Shown piece by piece: positions 14,371-46,019 of a DNA stretch of 64,000 nucleotides (within the stretch, counting starts at the first letter, position 1; every line of letters starts with the position of its first letter). A model generated the notes under the pieces. The model was not told the origin of the DNA. It did no database searches and was given only the letters and a program-made list of their open reading frames with translations. Position numbers and translations under genes: made by a program. The DNA is from Siderastrea radians. Lineage: Eukaryota; Cnidaria; Anthozoa; Scleractinia; Rhizangiidae. The stretch covers positions 37,729,036-37,793,035 of the forward strand of contig OZ024897.1 in the NCBI GenBank assembly GCA_964017195.1. Reading direction: 5' to 3'.

Positions 14371-15190
14371 CCTCCTTCCTTACCGAAATTGCCTCAGGGG
14401 ATCACACAAATACAAAACAAAAACCAAACATATCAATCATAAGACAGTCAAAATTTAATTTTTTGTTCATGTGCCACGCACACAGCATACACATAGAAGT
14501 ACTCATTACGTCGTAAAACCGGGATTCGAAACGCGGGAGTATCACATTTGGAATATAAACTAACCAATCGAGTCACCGAATAGAACGATGCAGTGGTGGC
14601 TTTTCCGCGGGAAACGGACAGCAAGACACAGTGGACTGGATCAACGGTTTTCCACTGATTGGAAGCAGGCACAGGCAGAGACAGGCAGACCCACTTTATT
14701 CTGGGTAGATTTTTTTCCTCCCACCTTGATTCCACAAATAATTGGAAGCAGTGATTTCGGCGTTACACACTTCAACGCCGTTAGAGGTTTCTCATAAAAC
14801 CTAATTACGTATAGTAAGGTAAGCTAATGCATAAATACAGAGGTCTTTTTACAATCTGTAGACTCTACTGAACCACTTCATAATTATGAATAAATTAAAT
14901 CTAAAAAAACATTGTTTCAACCGACTTTAATGATTGTTCCTAAACACATGTCCTAAACAGCACTAAATAACGCTGTTCCACTGATCATATTAATGAAATG
15001 TCATACAGTCCAAACCACAGACAGAGGAAAAACAAGCTACTCTTTGCTCCAACTTATGTCACTCCACTTTGCAAGGGAGATCAGATGCGTACGACTTCGG
15101 TCGCCAGTCAATTGATAGCTATTGAGCAGTACTTTCCTGTGGCGCTATTTATTATGTTGTACAAGGTGGCTCTAACTTTTGAGACTGAGG

Positions 15191-15282
15191 ATCCTAGCCT
15201 GAGAAAACAGATGACGTTCTACGGCGACACCACAGAGCACCCGGTGGCTGCACGAGGCGTTGTCTGTTTTCTCAGGCTAACC
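15191..15282. repeat. Short inverted repeat TAGCCTGAGAAAACAG
   Basis: The sequence tagcctgagaaaacagatg is repeated in reverse as ctgttttctcaggcta about 75 bp later. This may be a small MITE or its remnant in the SGK3-A/SGK3-B intergenic region. Confidence 0.5.
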
Positions 15283-15648
15283 ACACAAAATCACTGAAAT
15301 TGCTGAATGAAAACTGCATTGAAAATTGAGGCTAATACTAGGTTAGCTTAGCTCTACCTCAAACAACCGGAAGAGTAGCCTGTTGGATAGTGGGAACGAG
15401 AAAAATAAAAGAAAGCAACCGTGAAAATAAAACACGGGGAAATTAGATGAGAGTGAAGACGGAGGCTCGCCGCCTTCCCCAGCCCCGGTACCCTCTAACG
15501 AAGACATTTTTTGGGCTCGTTACGCGCTCCTATGCTACAAAACATCGATTCCTTTGGGGGGGGGGGGGGGGGAGAGGACCGCGTGACGAGCACTGCGGAC
15601 GTCTACGTTGGACATGTCAGGCCCTGTCGTACCCACAAGATTATCTAA

Positions 15649-16365
15649 GGGGGCGATTACATGAGGCGGGCTGGCTTGGTTTGCCGGGGTCACGGCACGT
15701 CTGTTAAAAACACTAAAAATCAACATCGCGATTACATGGAAAAATCTCAGCCCGGCCAGCTGGAATCCCGGTATCGCGATGCCGGGATCCCGGCTAGACG
15801 GGCTTAAAATTTACCATGTAATCGCGATTGCCGGGCCAACACTTTTTCGTCACTAAATTTCGCTTCAGAGCAAAATGGATCACCAGAAAGTCAATATTTC
15901 TCTTTCTATATAACACATAAAGGTTTATCAGACCACAAAGCTACATAAAACGGAAAATAATGCACCAAAATAATGGACTAGCAAAAGAAAAATCACGATT
16001 CATTCTCTTTGGGGCAGCCATCTTTTCACATGACGGCTCCTAAATTTAGCCGCAGGCGCGCTGGCTCACCTCATGTAATACCGGGCTGAACGGTCATCTC
16101 GGCAAACCGAGCCAGCTCGGCTAACCGGGCCAGGGGCCCGTTTCTCGAAACTCCCGCTAACTTTCCGGGCCCGGTAAGTATTTTTTCGAGCTCATTTATT
16201 TATCAGGTTATGGTAATTAATGGCACAAACTTAGCGATATGCTACATGAAATTACAACGATTAAAAGTTAGCTTTCAAAATCAATAAAAATTGTACAAAT
16301 CGGGCCCGAAAAGTTGTCGGTAGTTTCGAGAAAGGGGCCCCAGCCCGCCTCATGTAATAGGCCCC
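15649..16365. mobile_element. MITE with TAA target duplication, 3' of SGK3-B
   Basis: The ends are GGGGGCGATTACATGAGG on the left and CCTCATGTAATAGGCCCC on the right, with extended imperfect homology. TAA flanks both ends (15646-15648 and 16366-16368), as expected for PIF/Harbinger-type elements. The interior has several GC-rich palindromes and no coding capacity. It ends 283 bp from the SGK3-B stop codon and contains a second MITE. Confidence 0.65.
16134..16340. mobile_element. Nested MITE with GGGCCCGTTTCTCGAAAC ends
   Basis: 207 bp with inverted ends GGGCCCGTTTCTCGAAACT and AGTTTCGAGAAAGGGGCCC, inserted in the right terminal repeat of the surrounding MITE. CAG on both sides may be the duplication. 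Related palindromic sequence with tttctcgg and tttcgagaaacg recurs near 63580-63780. Confidence 0.65.
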
Positions 16366-16647
16366 TAAAAACCTGGAGGAGAACTCACTCGTATCACTGA
16401 CCATCTAGCCTCCCACGCAGTCGTTTTTAGGGGAGTCGTATTACCCTCCTCCCGGGAGGGAGGAGGATAATACGAGGGAGGCTACTGACCACCCGACTTC
16501 TCGTGACACACTTTTCCAACAACACGCCTCCACAGAACTACAAACACCTCAGGGGAGCAGTCTATGTATCAAACTTGGCAACAAACAGGACAGAAAGGAG
16601 CGCATGCATTATTTTTCTTTGTTTATAGATCACCGACTGCACGCCTA

Positions 16648-37006
<20,359 letters not shown>

Positions 37007-37973
37007 ACTTGTTCAGGATAACACGAACGGATTTGAGTTTTTAAGTGACGTTCGCGTGACTTGTCAAGCAGCCTTGGTCGATCGAATTTTGTTTAGAGTT
37101 TTCGACGACAGAAACACCACTGTAGCTCGAAAAATGATCTTGAAGCTTTACAGAATATGACATCCATGTAGCGTTGAATTTCCAAACGAAGCACTCATTT
37201 GTAAACTACAAAACACCAGAAAACACCTTCTGGCCGAAAACCAGTAAACAAGTTATCCTGGATGCGAATGAAGTTTCCTTGCTCGACTTCATAAGAGAGG
37301 GACTGGTGACTAAGGTTGGCCGCAGCCCTTTTGAACGCGGAGAACCTGGGGTTGAGTGTAAAAAGTAAGTGAAAAAACAAGATATCAGGTGGGAAGCCTT
37401 GGGTGGGGGGGGGGGGGGGGGAGGACGAAACGAAAAATAGAGCCCAATTTTAGCGAGCGATCAACGTAACAGAATAAGAGAGCGATGCTAAAATTTGGCC
37501 TGAGCGCACTTTATGACTGAAGCCATCCAGGGCCCAGTTGTTCAAAGCACGATTAACCTGGCCCAGGCGTTTAGTTGCACCCGAGTTTATTTCGCGCGCC
37601 GCTTTTTCTCTGCTCTCCACAAACTCAATGCCTGGAACAGGCTACCAAAACGGAAAGGCAAAAATATAGATAATTCTCCAGATTCTTTAAAAATGGCTAT
37701 TCTAGTGCAAACTGAGAAATTAACGAGTGTTTTCAATCTTGGAGGCCTACAGAATGGTAAAATATTGTTTGTTTGTTTGTTTGTTTGTGGCTCATTCCTT
37801 TCTTTGAACACCCCTTGATGTCTTCCAGCTGATGTTCCCTTCTTTGGTGATCAAAGCATTTCACGAATAAGCAAGATGCCTACAGATGAATGTAGCTCAT
37901 TTTTGACCAAAAACCAACCAACGTTCCATGGCAGTGCTACTTTGAGGGGTCAAGGGCTACTTACTTTTGTCGA

Positions 37974-39964
37974 TTATGCCAGCATAATTTTTGGCATAAC
38001 TTAGCAAACCGATCAAAATCGAGCATAATTTTTAGCTTTTATCTAAATTTAGTACTGCTAACAAAATCTGGCTTTTTTGACTTTCGCGAAATGAAAAAGT
38101 AACGTAATTTCGTTTTGAATATACTTCTTTTTACTTATTCTGTTTCTAAAACTTTTGTTAACTGTTGGCTCCAGGCTTAGCTCCGGGCTGCCTGTGGTTG
38201 AGCCTGTGGTCGGTGTGATGTTGGTCTCAGGCCCCGCGCGTACGGCTCTGTAGTGAGCTGGCTGAGCTCTAAGATCTAAGGCCTCATTTATATGGTCTCG
38301 GGTACCCGAGATAACCCTACCCCCCTGAGACAACTTTACCGAGCGTTTATATGATAAGAAGTTGTTCTAGTCTCCTTCGCAGCCGTTTTTAGGGTCGTAG
38401 ATACTTTTGTTTCTTGGCCATCTTAGCTTAAGAAGAAACAAAAAGCAAACCGCGGTGATAAACATAAGGAAATATAAACGCATTTCTGGAAAGAAAAAAG
38501 GCTTTATCTTGACGTTTCGTATGTTCCAACATACATCTTCAGAAGTAGTAAACCGTTAAATAACAACAGAAATTTGAGTGTATAATAAGTAACTAATTAT
38601 AAAAACAAAAGATAACAAATAGTAGAAAAATTTGCATATGAAAAGAAAAGCATGCAAACTAAAAAAGGTAAAGTTTTTCACTGCTGACATTTTCATTTAG
38701 GGAAGGTTGTAAATCCCTAATCAACGGAGTCGGACACCCATTGCAAGATAAAGGAGACTCTGTTGATTAGGGATTTACAACCTTCCCTAAATGAAAATGT
38801 CAGCAGTGAAAAACTTTACCTTTTAGTTTGCATGCTTTTCCTTTCATATGCAAATTTTTCTACTATTTGTTATCTTTTGTTTCTATAATTAGTTACTTAT
38901 TATACACTCAAATTTCTGTTGTTAGTTAAGGTGGCTCATCTGGATTTTTCCGAGGCACACCATCCCAACTTTGAACGACTAATACTTTACTGTCTGAGCT
39001 CGGTGGGGCAAGCTGCTTCACACATTTACTAGAGAATGAATGAACTTGTCAAAAAAGTAGGTTTGATTGACATCGGTGTTACCATAGCAACGAAACGATG
39101 ACGTCATGATTTTTGTATATCAGCAATTTTCTCGACATCTAGACCTAAACTTGTAAAAAGGCCTATTGCCTCTTATGGTCTAGGTGTAGATCTTCAAGAC
39201 TGCAAAGTTTGAAAAAATTCTATGACAGCGTTTTCGAAAAAAATCGGGCTGAATTTTTTTCCAGTAAAAAATTACAGATTTACGTTATTTTCTATTGTTT
39301 CATCGGTACCAGTGTTATCCTGACAGACTGAAACAATGTTTTCACCATATGTCATAGCTGTAGCATACAGCTACTTTTCCTGAAGGTTTTATCCGGTTTG
39401 CTTCCCTAGATTTCAAATGACGTAATCAGAAGTAATGTCTCAAATATGCTCGTTTTACACAGAGAAGCAACGTCTTTGTTACGGACGCTTTTATTCAAAA
39501 ACTAGTCCATGAATTTTCTTTTAAGTCTTGTGATCTCAAGTCTAACATGTATTGAACTTCCCCTGTAAATGTCACGCGCATTGAGTCATTTTAAGGGCGC
39601 GAAATACAAATAAAAGTATAGGAGACTTTTGCACTAACCTCCAAAATTTTTATTGCCGCATTATTTGTTGACAGCCGGTTTATTTCAGGAGTTTCTCTTT
39701 TGTCTGTATTCTACATTTTGTGTGCTTTGGGATCAACAAGTTTGCCATGCCTGCTTGCTACGCTTCTGTGGTGCTGGAGGTATCGTGAAAATTCTGTTTT
39801 TAATGGACTACTGTGCCTTTATTTTGCTTAAAAACCAAGTAGCATAATTTTGATGGTAGGAAGCATAATTCAAAGAAACTAGCATAGTTTCGGCATAATT
39901 TCCGAAAATTTTGAGCACTGCAAGAAGCATAATATACCATTGTTACGAGCACAATCGACAAAAG
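37974..39964. mobile_element. 2-kb element with CTTTTGTCGATTRTGC ends, copy I
   Basis: Inverted ends CTTTTGTCGATTATGC and GCACAATCGACAAAAG are followed on the inside by repeated agcataattt / aaattatgct motifs. The left 200 bp and the right 150 bp closely match copy II at 46020-47292. The middle differs and contains a hairpin at 38563-38921. No transposase was seen. Confidence 0.65.
38563..38921. repeat. Near-perfect 170-bp inverted repeat (hairpin)
   Basis: Arms 38563-38731 and 38756-38921 are almost identical in inverted orientation, with a 24-bp spacer. Shared blocks include catgcaaactaaaa, agtttttcactgctgacat and ttgtaaatccctaatcaac. The adjacent left flank (ttgacgtttcgtatgttcca) looks like a Penelope-type 3' UTR. 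High arm identity suggests a recent origin. Confidence 0.8.
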
Positions 39965-40194
39965 CCTACACTCAAGGTCAAGGGTCGAGGTTACCTCGCA
40001 CGCCTGAAAAATTAAGAAAAGCAAAGAACAAAGTCACAAGGGATTTATTTGTTTTCAATGCCAGCCCAGAGGTACTTCTTTCCTCTTAATTACGACCAAA
40101 CAGCACAGGATTCCCAAGCTTCTTCTACTATAATGAAAAAACGGCAAAGAAAAAAAATTACGAGAGAATTGGATTTGGATTAGGGTCCTAAGTT

Positions 40195-40430
40195 TAAACG
40201 GGTAAAGACATGATTTGCGTCTGGTAAGCAACCATGTCTTTTGTTTGACTTAGTAGCACTGTACGTTTCCGTTTCCGCGACGCAACATTTGTTTCTCTGA
40301 AGAAAGGTGAAATGTTTAGCATGGCATGGGCGTGGGACAAAGAAAAAGTCCGAGTCCCCGACGGGAATCGAACCTCATGAACTCCCGTACACAGGTCGGA
40401 CGCTCTAACCACTGAGCTACTGGGAGACTC
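40195..40430 (-). mobile_element. tRNA-headed SINE, minus copy
   Basis: On the minus strand the head reads tcccagtagctcagtggtta (A box) then gaggttcgattcccgtcggg (B box). The body follows with gactttttctttgtccca and a T-rich stretch. It pairs with an inverted copy at 40500-40720. Confidence 0.65.
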
Positions 40431-40499
40431 GTGGCGAGTGAGGTCATGTTTACTAAGTTTATCATGACAAGCGTCCTGCATGCTGCTAGGACCACTAAC

Positions 40500-40677
40500 G
40501 TCGAAAGGGTACTCTGTGATGCAGGAAGAATGTCACAGTGGACCCAGTATCAGAGTATCAGAACAATGTATGGAAGGTCGTCGGTTCCCGTTGGCGACCC
40601 AGATTTTTTCTTTGTCCCATGCTTGTGGTTTGCTCAATATTTCATCTTTCTGATTTCATGACAGAGACTAAAACATA

Positions 40678-40716
<39 letters not shown>

Positions 40717-40720
40717 TCCT
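40500..40720 (+). mobile_element. tRNA-headed SINE, plus copy with (TTTC)n tail
   Basis: A decayed head ends ggtcgtcggttcccgttggc, then the body gattttttctttgtcccatg shared with the inverted copy at its left, then ten TTTC units at 40678-40718. Together the two copies form an imperfect inverted repeat. Confidence 0.6.
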
Positions 40721-41049
40721 AATCATTTGAATAGCCCATGCTAACTTAGGCAAGTCCTAGGTGGTCAAAATGTATCAAAACCTGCACCTGTGGCCAGGGG
40801 CCTACAGAGAGCGTATTCAGGTGGGCGTGACGATCGATTTAAAGGCTTGCATGCACAGAAACCTCTCCGAAGTAAACGGAAAAATTTCGCCGATTTATCC
40901 AGGCCCTTAACTGTCTCAAACCCCCACTAGACAAACGGAATTTCTGTAGGACGATACCTTTGCTTCTTTCTTGTAAGTGAACCTGTCGCCATGACTTGGA
41001 ATTTGCAGATGACAACCTTCTACTTAAAAAATTCCCAGACAGCAGCACA

Positions 41050-42770
41050 AGAACAAGTTAAGGAGCTTTTCTCCGTGGCGACCGGAGGGTTCTCCTCTCG
41101 CGGGCAATTTCTCACGTTTCAAAACAACCTGCTGTGAACGGACTGAATCTGGATTTTGTTAACGATTGAATCAAAAGTTGCATTCAGCGAGACTGAGTCT
41201 TGGGAGTTGGTCAAGTCTGGGTATCAAAGGCACCACAGTACTTAAAATAATATTTCCTTCCTTAGCCTAGGCTGTTTCCTAGTACGTATACTAAGGCTGA
41301 TGTCGTCTTGCAGCTAGTCTACTACCAGTTTTCCTCAGTAATACTAATCAACCGTAAGTGGAACAAGTAAACAAAGATGGTGTCCAGAAATAGAGAACTT
41401 CCAGAAACGCAGCTTTGAGACCCTGGAAATCAAGAGAGGAACCTCTCTTCTGGAAATGTAATGATTTCTTTCAATAGCCACAAATCCGTAAGCTAAGCAA
41501 TTCACTACCCTGGCCGGACCTCATAATGGCTCTTGATTCTGTGGGCATTTTTTTTTATTAGCATTATTTGTCGTTATGTGCAAATCAAGATCTTTGTTGA
41601 AAAAGAACAACCGCTATAGCAATAGCTCACCTTTGGAAGCAACGCCTACTGTCAACGAATTGATTATTTTGATTATTTTTGTTTTGTTTTCCTAAGCCCA
41701 CTGATGACACTTGGACCCTAAAGTTTATTACAGCCAACAAGCTCAGACCATGCCAGCAGACAGAAAATGACACATGGAGTCAGTGATAGTTGCAGAACAT
41801 GCAATGTGGTTGGCTCGCAAAACACAAACTATTCTTTCCTTGTTGTTTAATTACGAAGAACTCAGTTGTAATTGAGCAGTTAATAACTTGCCCAGACGAA
41901 CCCTAACAGACTACACGGTAGCTGCCAGGCGACGTCAGTTTAACGAGCCTGGGGGGAGGGTAGCACAGCAGAGGCCTTTAGGAGAGGTGGGGGGGGGGGG
42001 GCAACGGGAACAAGAAAATTACCTGAGAAAGAAGCCAAGACAGGACGCAAAGAATCATTACAGTACTTTCTTTTATCATCTAAAAAACTGAAGCCCAGCC
42101 ACCCAGCCCAATATACAAAAAAGTCAACCCCTAAAAAAACCTGAGGATTTTGTTACTAAAAGTAGATAAATGGGACAAAAGCTATAAACATGTTTTCTCT
42201 TTTACAATAGTCAAAATAAATAAAAGTCAGTAATATGATTTATTGGTGCTGTAGGAAGCATGATTTTGTGATCAGAATGTTTTTCTTTTTCTCTTTTTTT
42301 TTTTCCCGGCACATGCGGTTGATAGTTGCCCTTTGGTGAAAGATGTTCTTAATTCTCAAATAGTTTGGGATTATGCCAGATCTGGAAGAAACGCTTACGG
42401 AACAATTTTATGTAAAACATATTCCCATATCTAATTTTAAAAAATATTTTAATATATAATATATAATCTCTTACAAGCTAAATGATCATGCAAAATCATA
42501 ATAGTTTTAATATCTTGTCCCAGGTCTCCTTCTGCAACATGCAGGAACTATGAAATGCCATTTGCTTTAAAAATTACTGCCAGCCATCAGCCGCCTGTTC
42601 CTTGACACAAACACGTGACCACAGGTGGCTGTATTGTTTGCAAGAGGTTACGAGGCATCTCGTGGTCAGCTCGCTACTAAATTTTCATCCGACATTCAGC
42701 GGACGAGGATTAACCCAAGCTAAGGTAATTATGTGTTACTGAAGTAGTTTGTTGGTTATATTACAAAGAT
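41050..42770. other. Intergenic stretch, nothing firm recognised
   Basis: A G13 run at about 41988-42001 and AT-rich sequence. A GC-richer patch at 42590-42725 ends in aagctaaggtaattatg, which could be a 5' non-coding exon with a donor, but nothing supports a gene. Confidence 0.35.
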
Positions 42771-42776
42771 TTTGGA

Positions 42777-42883
42777 TTTATCAACTGAGTTGATAAGGTA
42801 GATTGGCCACCATAAAGAGATTGAAAGCTGACGTTTCGAGCGTTAGCTCTTTGTCAGAGCGAATGGAGGATTCGACGATTCGC

Positions 42884-42918
<35 letters not shown>

Positions 42919-43030
42919 TAACTTCTTTACGGTGGCCAATTTACCTTATCAATTCAGTCGATAAATCCAAAATTTTTGTGTTTCAAGTCCCCAACGACGC
43001 AGCACCACAGTTTCTTTCGAAACTAAACCC
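42777..43030. mobile_element. Palindromic Penelope-type 3' end (aacgctcgaaacgtcagctt family)
   Basis: Arms 42777-42864 and 42877-42964 are inverted copies carrying gagctaacgctcgaaacgtc and attggccaccgtaaag blocks. A unique tail (cgacgcagcaccacag) follows to 43030. A single-arm copy of the same unit is at 14250-14370. I recognise the unit as a common retroelement 3' sequence of cnidarian genomes. The Penelope assignment is inferred. Confidence 0.5.
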
Positions 43031-43102
43031 CTTGTTGGTTGGTTGTATTAGATTGTTTCGTAGGTAGTTATTTTAATAGTTGGTTATTTAGTTGACTATT
43101 AG

Positions 43103-45939
43103 TTAAGTTTCATAACGATGATCAACGATAAGTTGCTGCACTCTCAGTAACTCCTGCAGAACCTCGTTTGCAGTCGGTCGCTGTTGTGGGTTAATTGCGT
43201 GACACTTTTCCATTATTTTACGGAGCTCGTTCTTTGCAAAACTGCTCCCTTTCACTTTACCAAGCAGTTTTTCCACGACCCAGGGGATTTTCCAAATGTC
43301 AATTTTTTCGTCAAAGACCGGTCTCAGATGAAATGGTAAAGGTTCTGACTCGTTAGGCCATCCTAGTCTCTCTGCTAGCTCCTTAGTCAACTGCCCCTTC
43401 GACGAAAACGACACGTTTTGCCACTTGTGACATCCTCCTTCCTCCGTTACTTCTTCTAAACCGTCTACGTCGTTCACAACCACGTGAAAGTCGTCGGTTA
43501 TCAAGTATTGATCAAGAAGTTTGTCTAGGTATGGACTATCGCACATTACACGGACGCCAATTGGACTGCTGTGTAAGTAATCCAAGACTTTGAGGTATTC
43601 CACGGTTAGCTGAAATCTTGTTTGTATATTGTCATATTTGTAGAGCCTATGACGTCGACTGCGAAGAAGGTTATCTAGAAATCTTAGTGTACCATGCTTG
43701 TAATACATTGTAACAATCTGCAAGAATAAAAGAAGTGCATATCAGATTTTGGTTTGTCTGAAGGGTGTGGCTTAGACAACGCGCACTTGTTAACTATGGC
43801 AATAATTAACGATGATTTTTGAAATTGTGTGTGTTTTGCGAGTATTTTGGTTTCATGATTTTATTAAAATCACAAGAAAACAGATTTCGGTGCTAAAGAA
43901 AAAACATTTGCAGCGAAAAAAGAACAAGAGATAAAATGAAAATTTGTTTATTGAAAGACATTTTCTTATTTTTATGCAGATTAAGGTATGTAGCTATACA
44001 GCAAAGTAAATTTATATCATGTCAAAAGGCATTCGAGAGTGAGACGCTTGCCTAACACGTGGTGTGAACCAAAACGAAAGTTATTATGTCTCACATACAG
44101 CACAGAGAGGCAATCAGTACTCGTAGAAAAACTGACCTGTGCCAAGCTGGGCCTTACAAAACCTTAACGCGTTACAAGTGCCAAGTGCTGAAATCCCTAA
44201 GGCGGGAAAACGTGTGTAAGCCAACACACGATTGCTGTGATGTGTTCTTATGACTGGTTTTATTAGAACAGTTTTCGTTTGAGTGTCGAAGTTAATTTGC
44301 ATTTGCTTTACTACGCTGTGATTTGTTGAAAAAAATCGCGCCATTTTTCCACAACCAAGCAGAAGTGTTATCCTCGCACGCGTTTTCCCGCGCTTGCGCT
44401 AGTTACAGTGTCTTTGCTTCAAGTTCTGATTAATTGGTTCTGATTGATTGGTTCCTTGTTTTGTTTGTTCCTGTTGTGATTGGTCATAGTGATAGCTCAA
44501 CCTCGTCCCCAGGGCCTTCTCCTCATTTACAATGGCGGTCGGAGAAACCCCCCTGGCCAAGGCTGCTGAAATACTCCGAGAATCGTGGACTATTTTGTCA
44601 CGTGACATTTGATGAAATGGCTTTTTTGGAGGTTGTTTCCAGCGCCTGGCAGCACTGTTTGTTTTCTTGTAATCTGAAACCGTTGTTCAAACAAAACGAA
44701 GACATTTCATCGTGTTTTACGTGACAAAATCCTAACGAATTTTTGGAGCCATTTGGCAGCCTTGTCAGGCGTTTCTCTGACTGCCATTTTGAGTGAGGAA
44801 AAGGCCCTGGGGACGAGGTTGAGTAATACCTTTGGTTTTGGTTTTACGACACTCACTTGAAAACTACTCTAAAATAACTCATTTGCCCCGGTTGGCTAAG
44901 AGAAAATAATAGCATTATAAATTAGATACACAGTGGAACCCCCCCTTAAGGCCAAGTGATTGGCTACTCGTCACTGGAATCATTACTATCAGACAGAATC
45001 ATCATGATTAAGCTCATTATACCGGTTAGGACACAGGGCCTCAACTAACTATATAAAGGTGATTTCTGTCGTCGGGGTCTGTTTCTAGCGATGGCCCGCG
45101 GTCGCTCCTTGAGAGCCTAACTACTTTAAGCTCAGTCATCAGAGTGAGTGGAGTACAATCAATTCAGACGGTAATAGAGCCAGCAATTTCAAATCGGACG
45201 AGCACGTGGCGCTTGGACGATTTTGAAAGGCCCTGAATTGTACGTCATGGAGTCCAATTACAAAAAAGTCATATCACTTACAAAGTTCGAGATAGAAAAG
45301 TCTACGTTAACTCTTAAGTTTTACTCAAAACGGCTCAATTAATTAAAGGGCTTTCAATGTATTCGTTTAGATAACACAAACTGAAGAGAAATGGCGGACT
45401 TCATGATCCACTGGATTAAGGTTTACCTGTAATTTTTCAGGACAGCTGCCAATGAGGCGAGTGACGAACTTGCCCTGAAGCTTTTCCATGTTATGCATTC
45501 CTCTGGAACATTGTTCCCGTTTAACAGCATCCTTCTCTGAGCAATTGATAAACACGACTTGATACCCATTCCAGTTTGCATGCCAAACGCGTTTAGTTAT
45601 TCCATGGTGAAACCGCCTCGTTGCGTGAACTTGAAGAGCAATTTGCGAGCAATTCAACCAAGACCTGCACTCATTCCAACCGGGAAAACTAAACTTGCCA
45701 CGAGGACACGGCAGGCACCGGCCCTCCCGTGTGGCGAACGTGTTTGAAGAACACGCCGCACGGAATGACAAAGGAGTAAACGCGTCGCTGTTCCCATGCA
45801 CGGATCTGTCCCATGACGGTCCAACGCTTGTGAAATACACATAAACAGTGAATATGACCAGAGAGAGTGTACAGGAATACTGGACAGTTCTACAAAAATG
45901 CCTCAGTCTGCGTTGCAGCCTACGTCCGAGACAAGACAT
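43103..45939 (-). CDS. POMK: Protein O-mannose kinase (POMK / SGK196-like), two exons
   Basis: Type II membrane, kinase-like enzyme of the ER. The family phosphorylates the 6-position of O-mannose in the core M3 glycan of alpha-dystroglycan. Exon 1 is 45939-45427 (171 codons) with donor CAG/gtaaac. Exon 2 is 43717-43103 with acceptor tgcag and the stop. They join to about 375 aa, slightly longer than the 350-aa human protein. After a short cytosolic end, a membrane segment covers about residues 20-38 (SCTLSLVIFTVYVYF). A Cys-rich lumenal stretch follows (CLPCPRGKFSFPGWNECRSW), then the small-lobe lysine motif TKRVW and HSSPIGVRVMCDS as the catalytic loop. NDVDGL is in the metal-binding position and FDEKIDIWKIP follows it. 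The QQRPTANEVL motif matches the family C-terminus. Frame and splice phase join cleanly, so it appears intact. It is not closely related to the nearby SGK3 kinases. Confidence 0.88.
44496..44823. mobile_element. MITE with CTCAACCTCGTCCCCAGGGC ends
   Basis: 328 bp bounded by ctcaacctcgtccccagggc and its exact reverse complement gccctggggacgaggttgag. The inner part of the repeats extends with mismatches (cttctcctc / gaggaaaag). No coding potential. It lies in the intron of POMK. Confidence 0.75.
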
Positions 45940-46019
45940 CAGACCTAGTAATCTACAGAGGAAAGAGAGAGCGAAAGTTGTCCCTTAGGAATTCTCTTGC
46001 TGAAGTACCCCGCTCCCAC

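Noticed and set aside
40355..40428. tRNA gene on the minus strand
   Set aside because: A and B boxes are present, but the acceptor stem and anticodon arm are poor and a SINE body follows; an inverted relative lies next to it.
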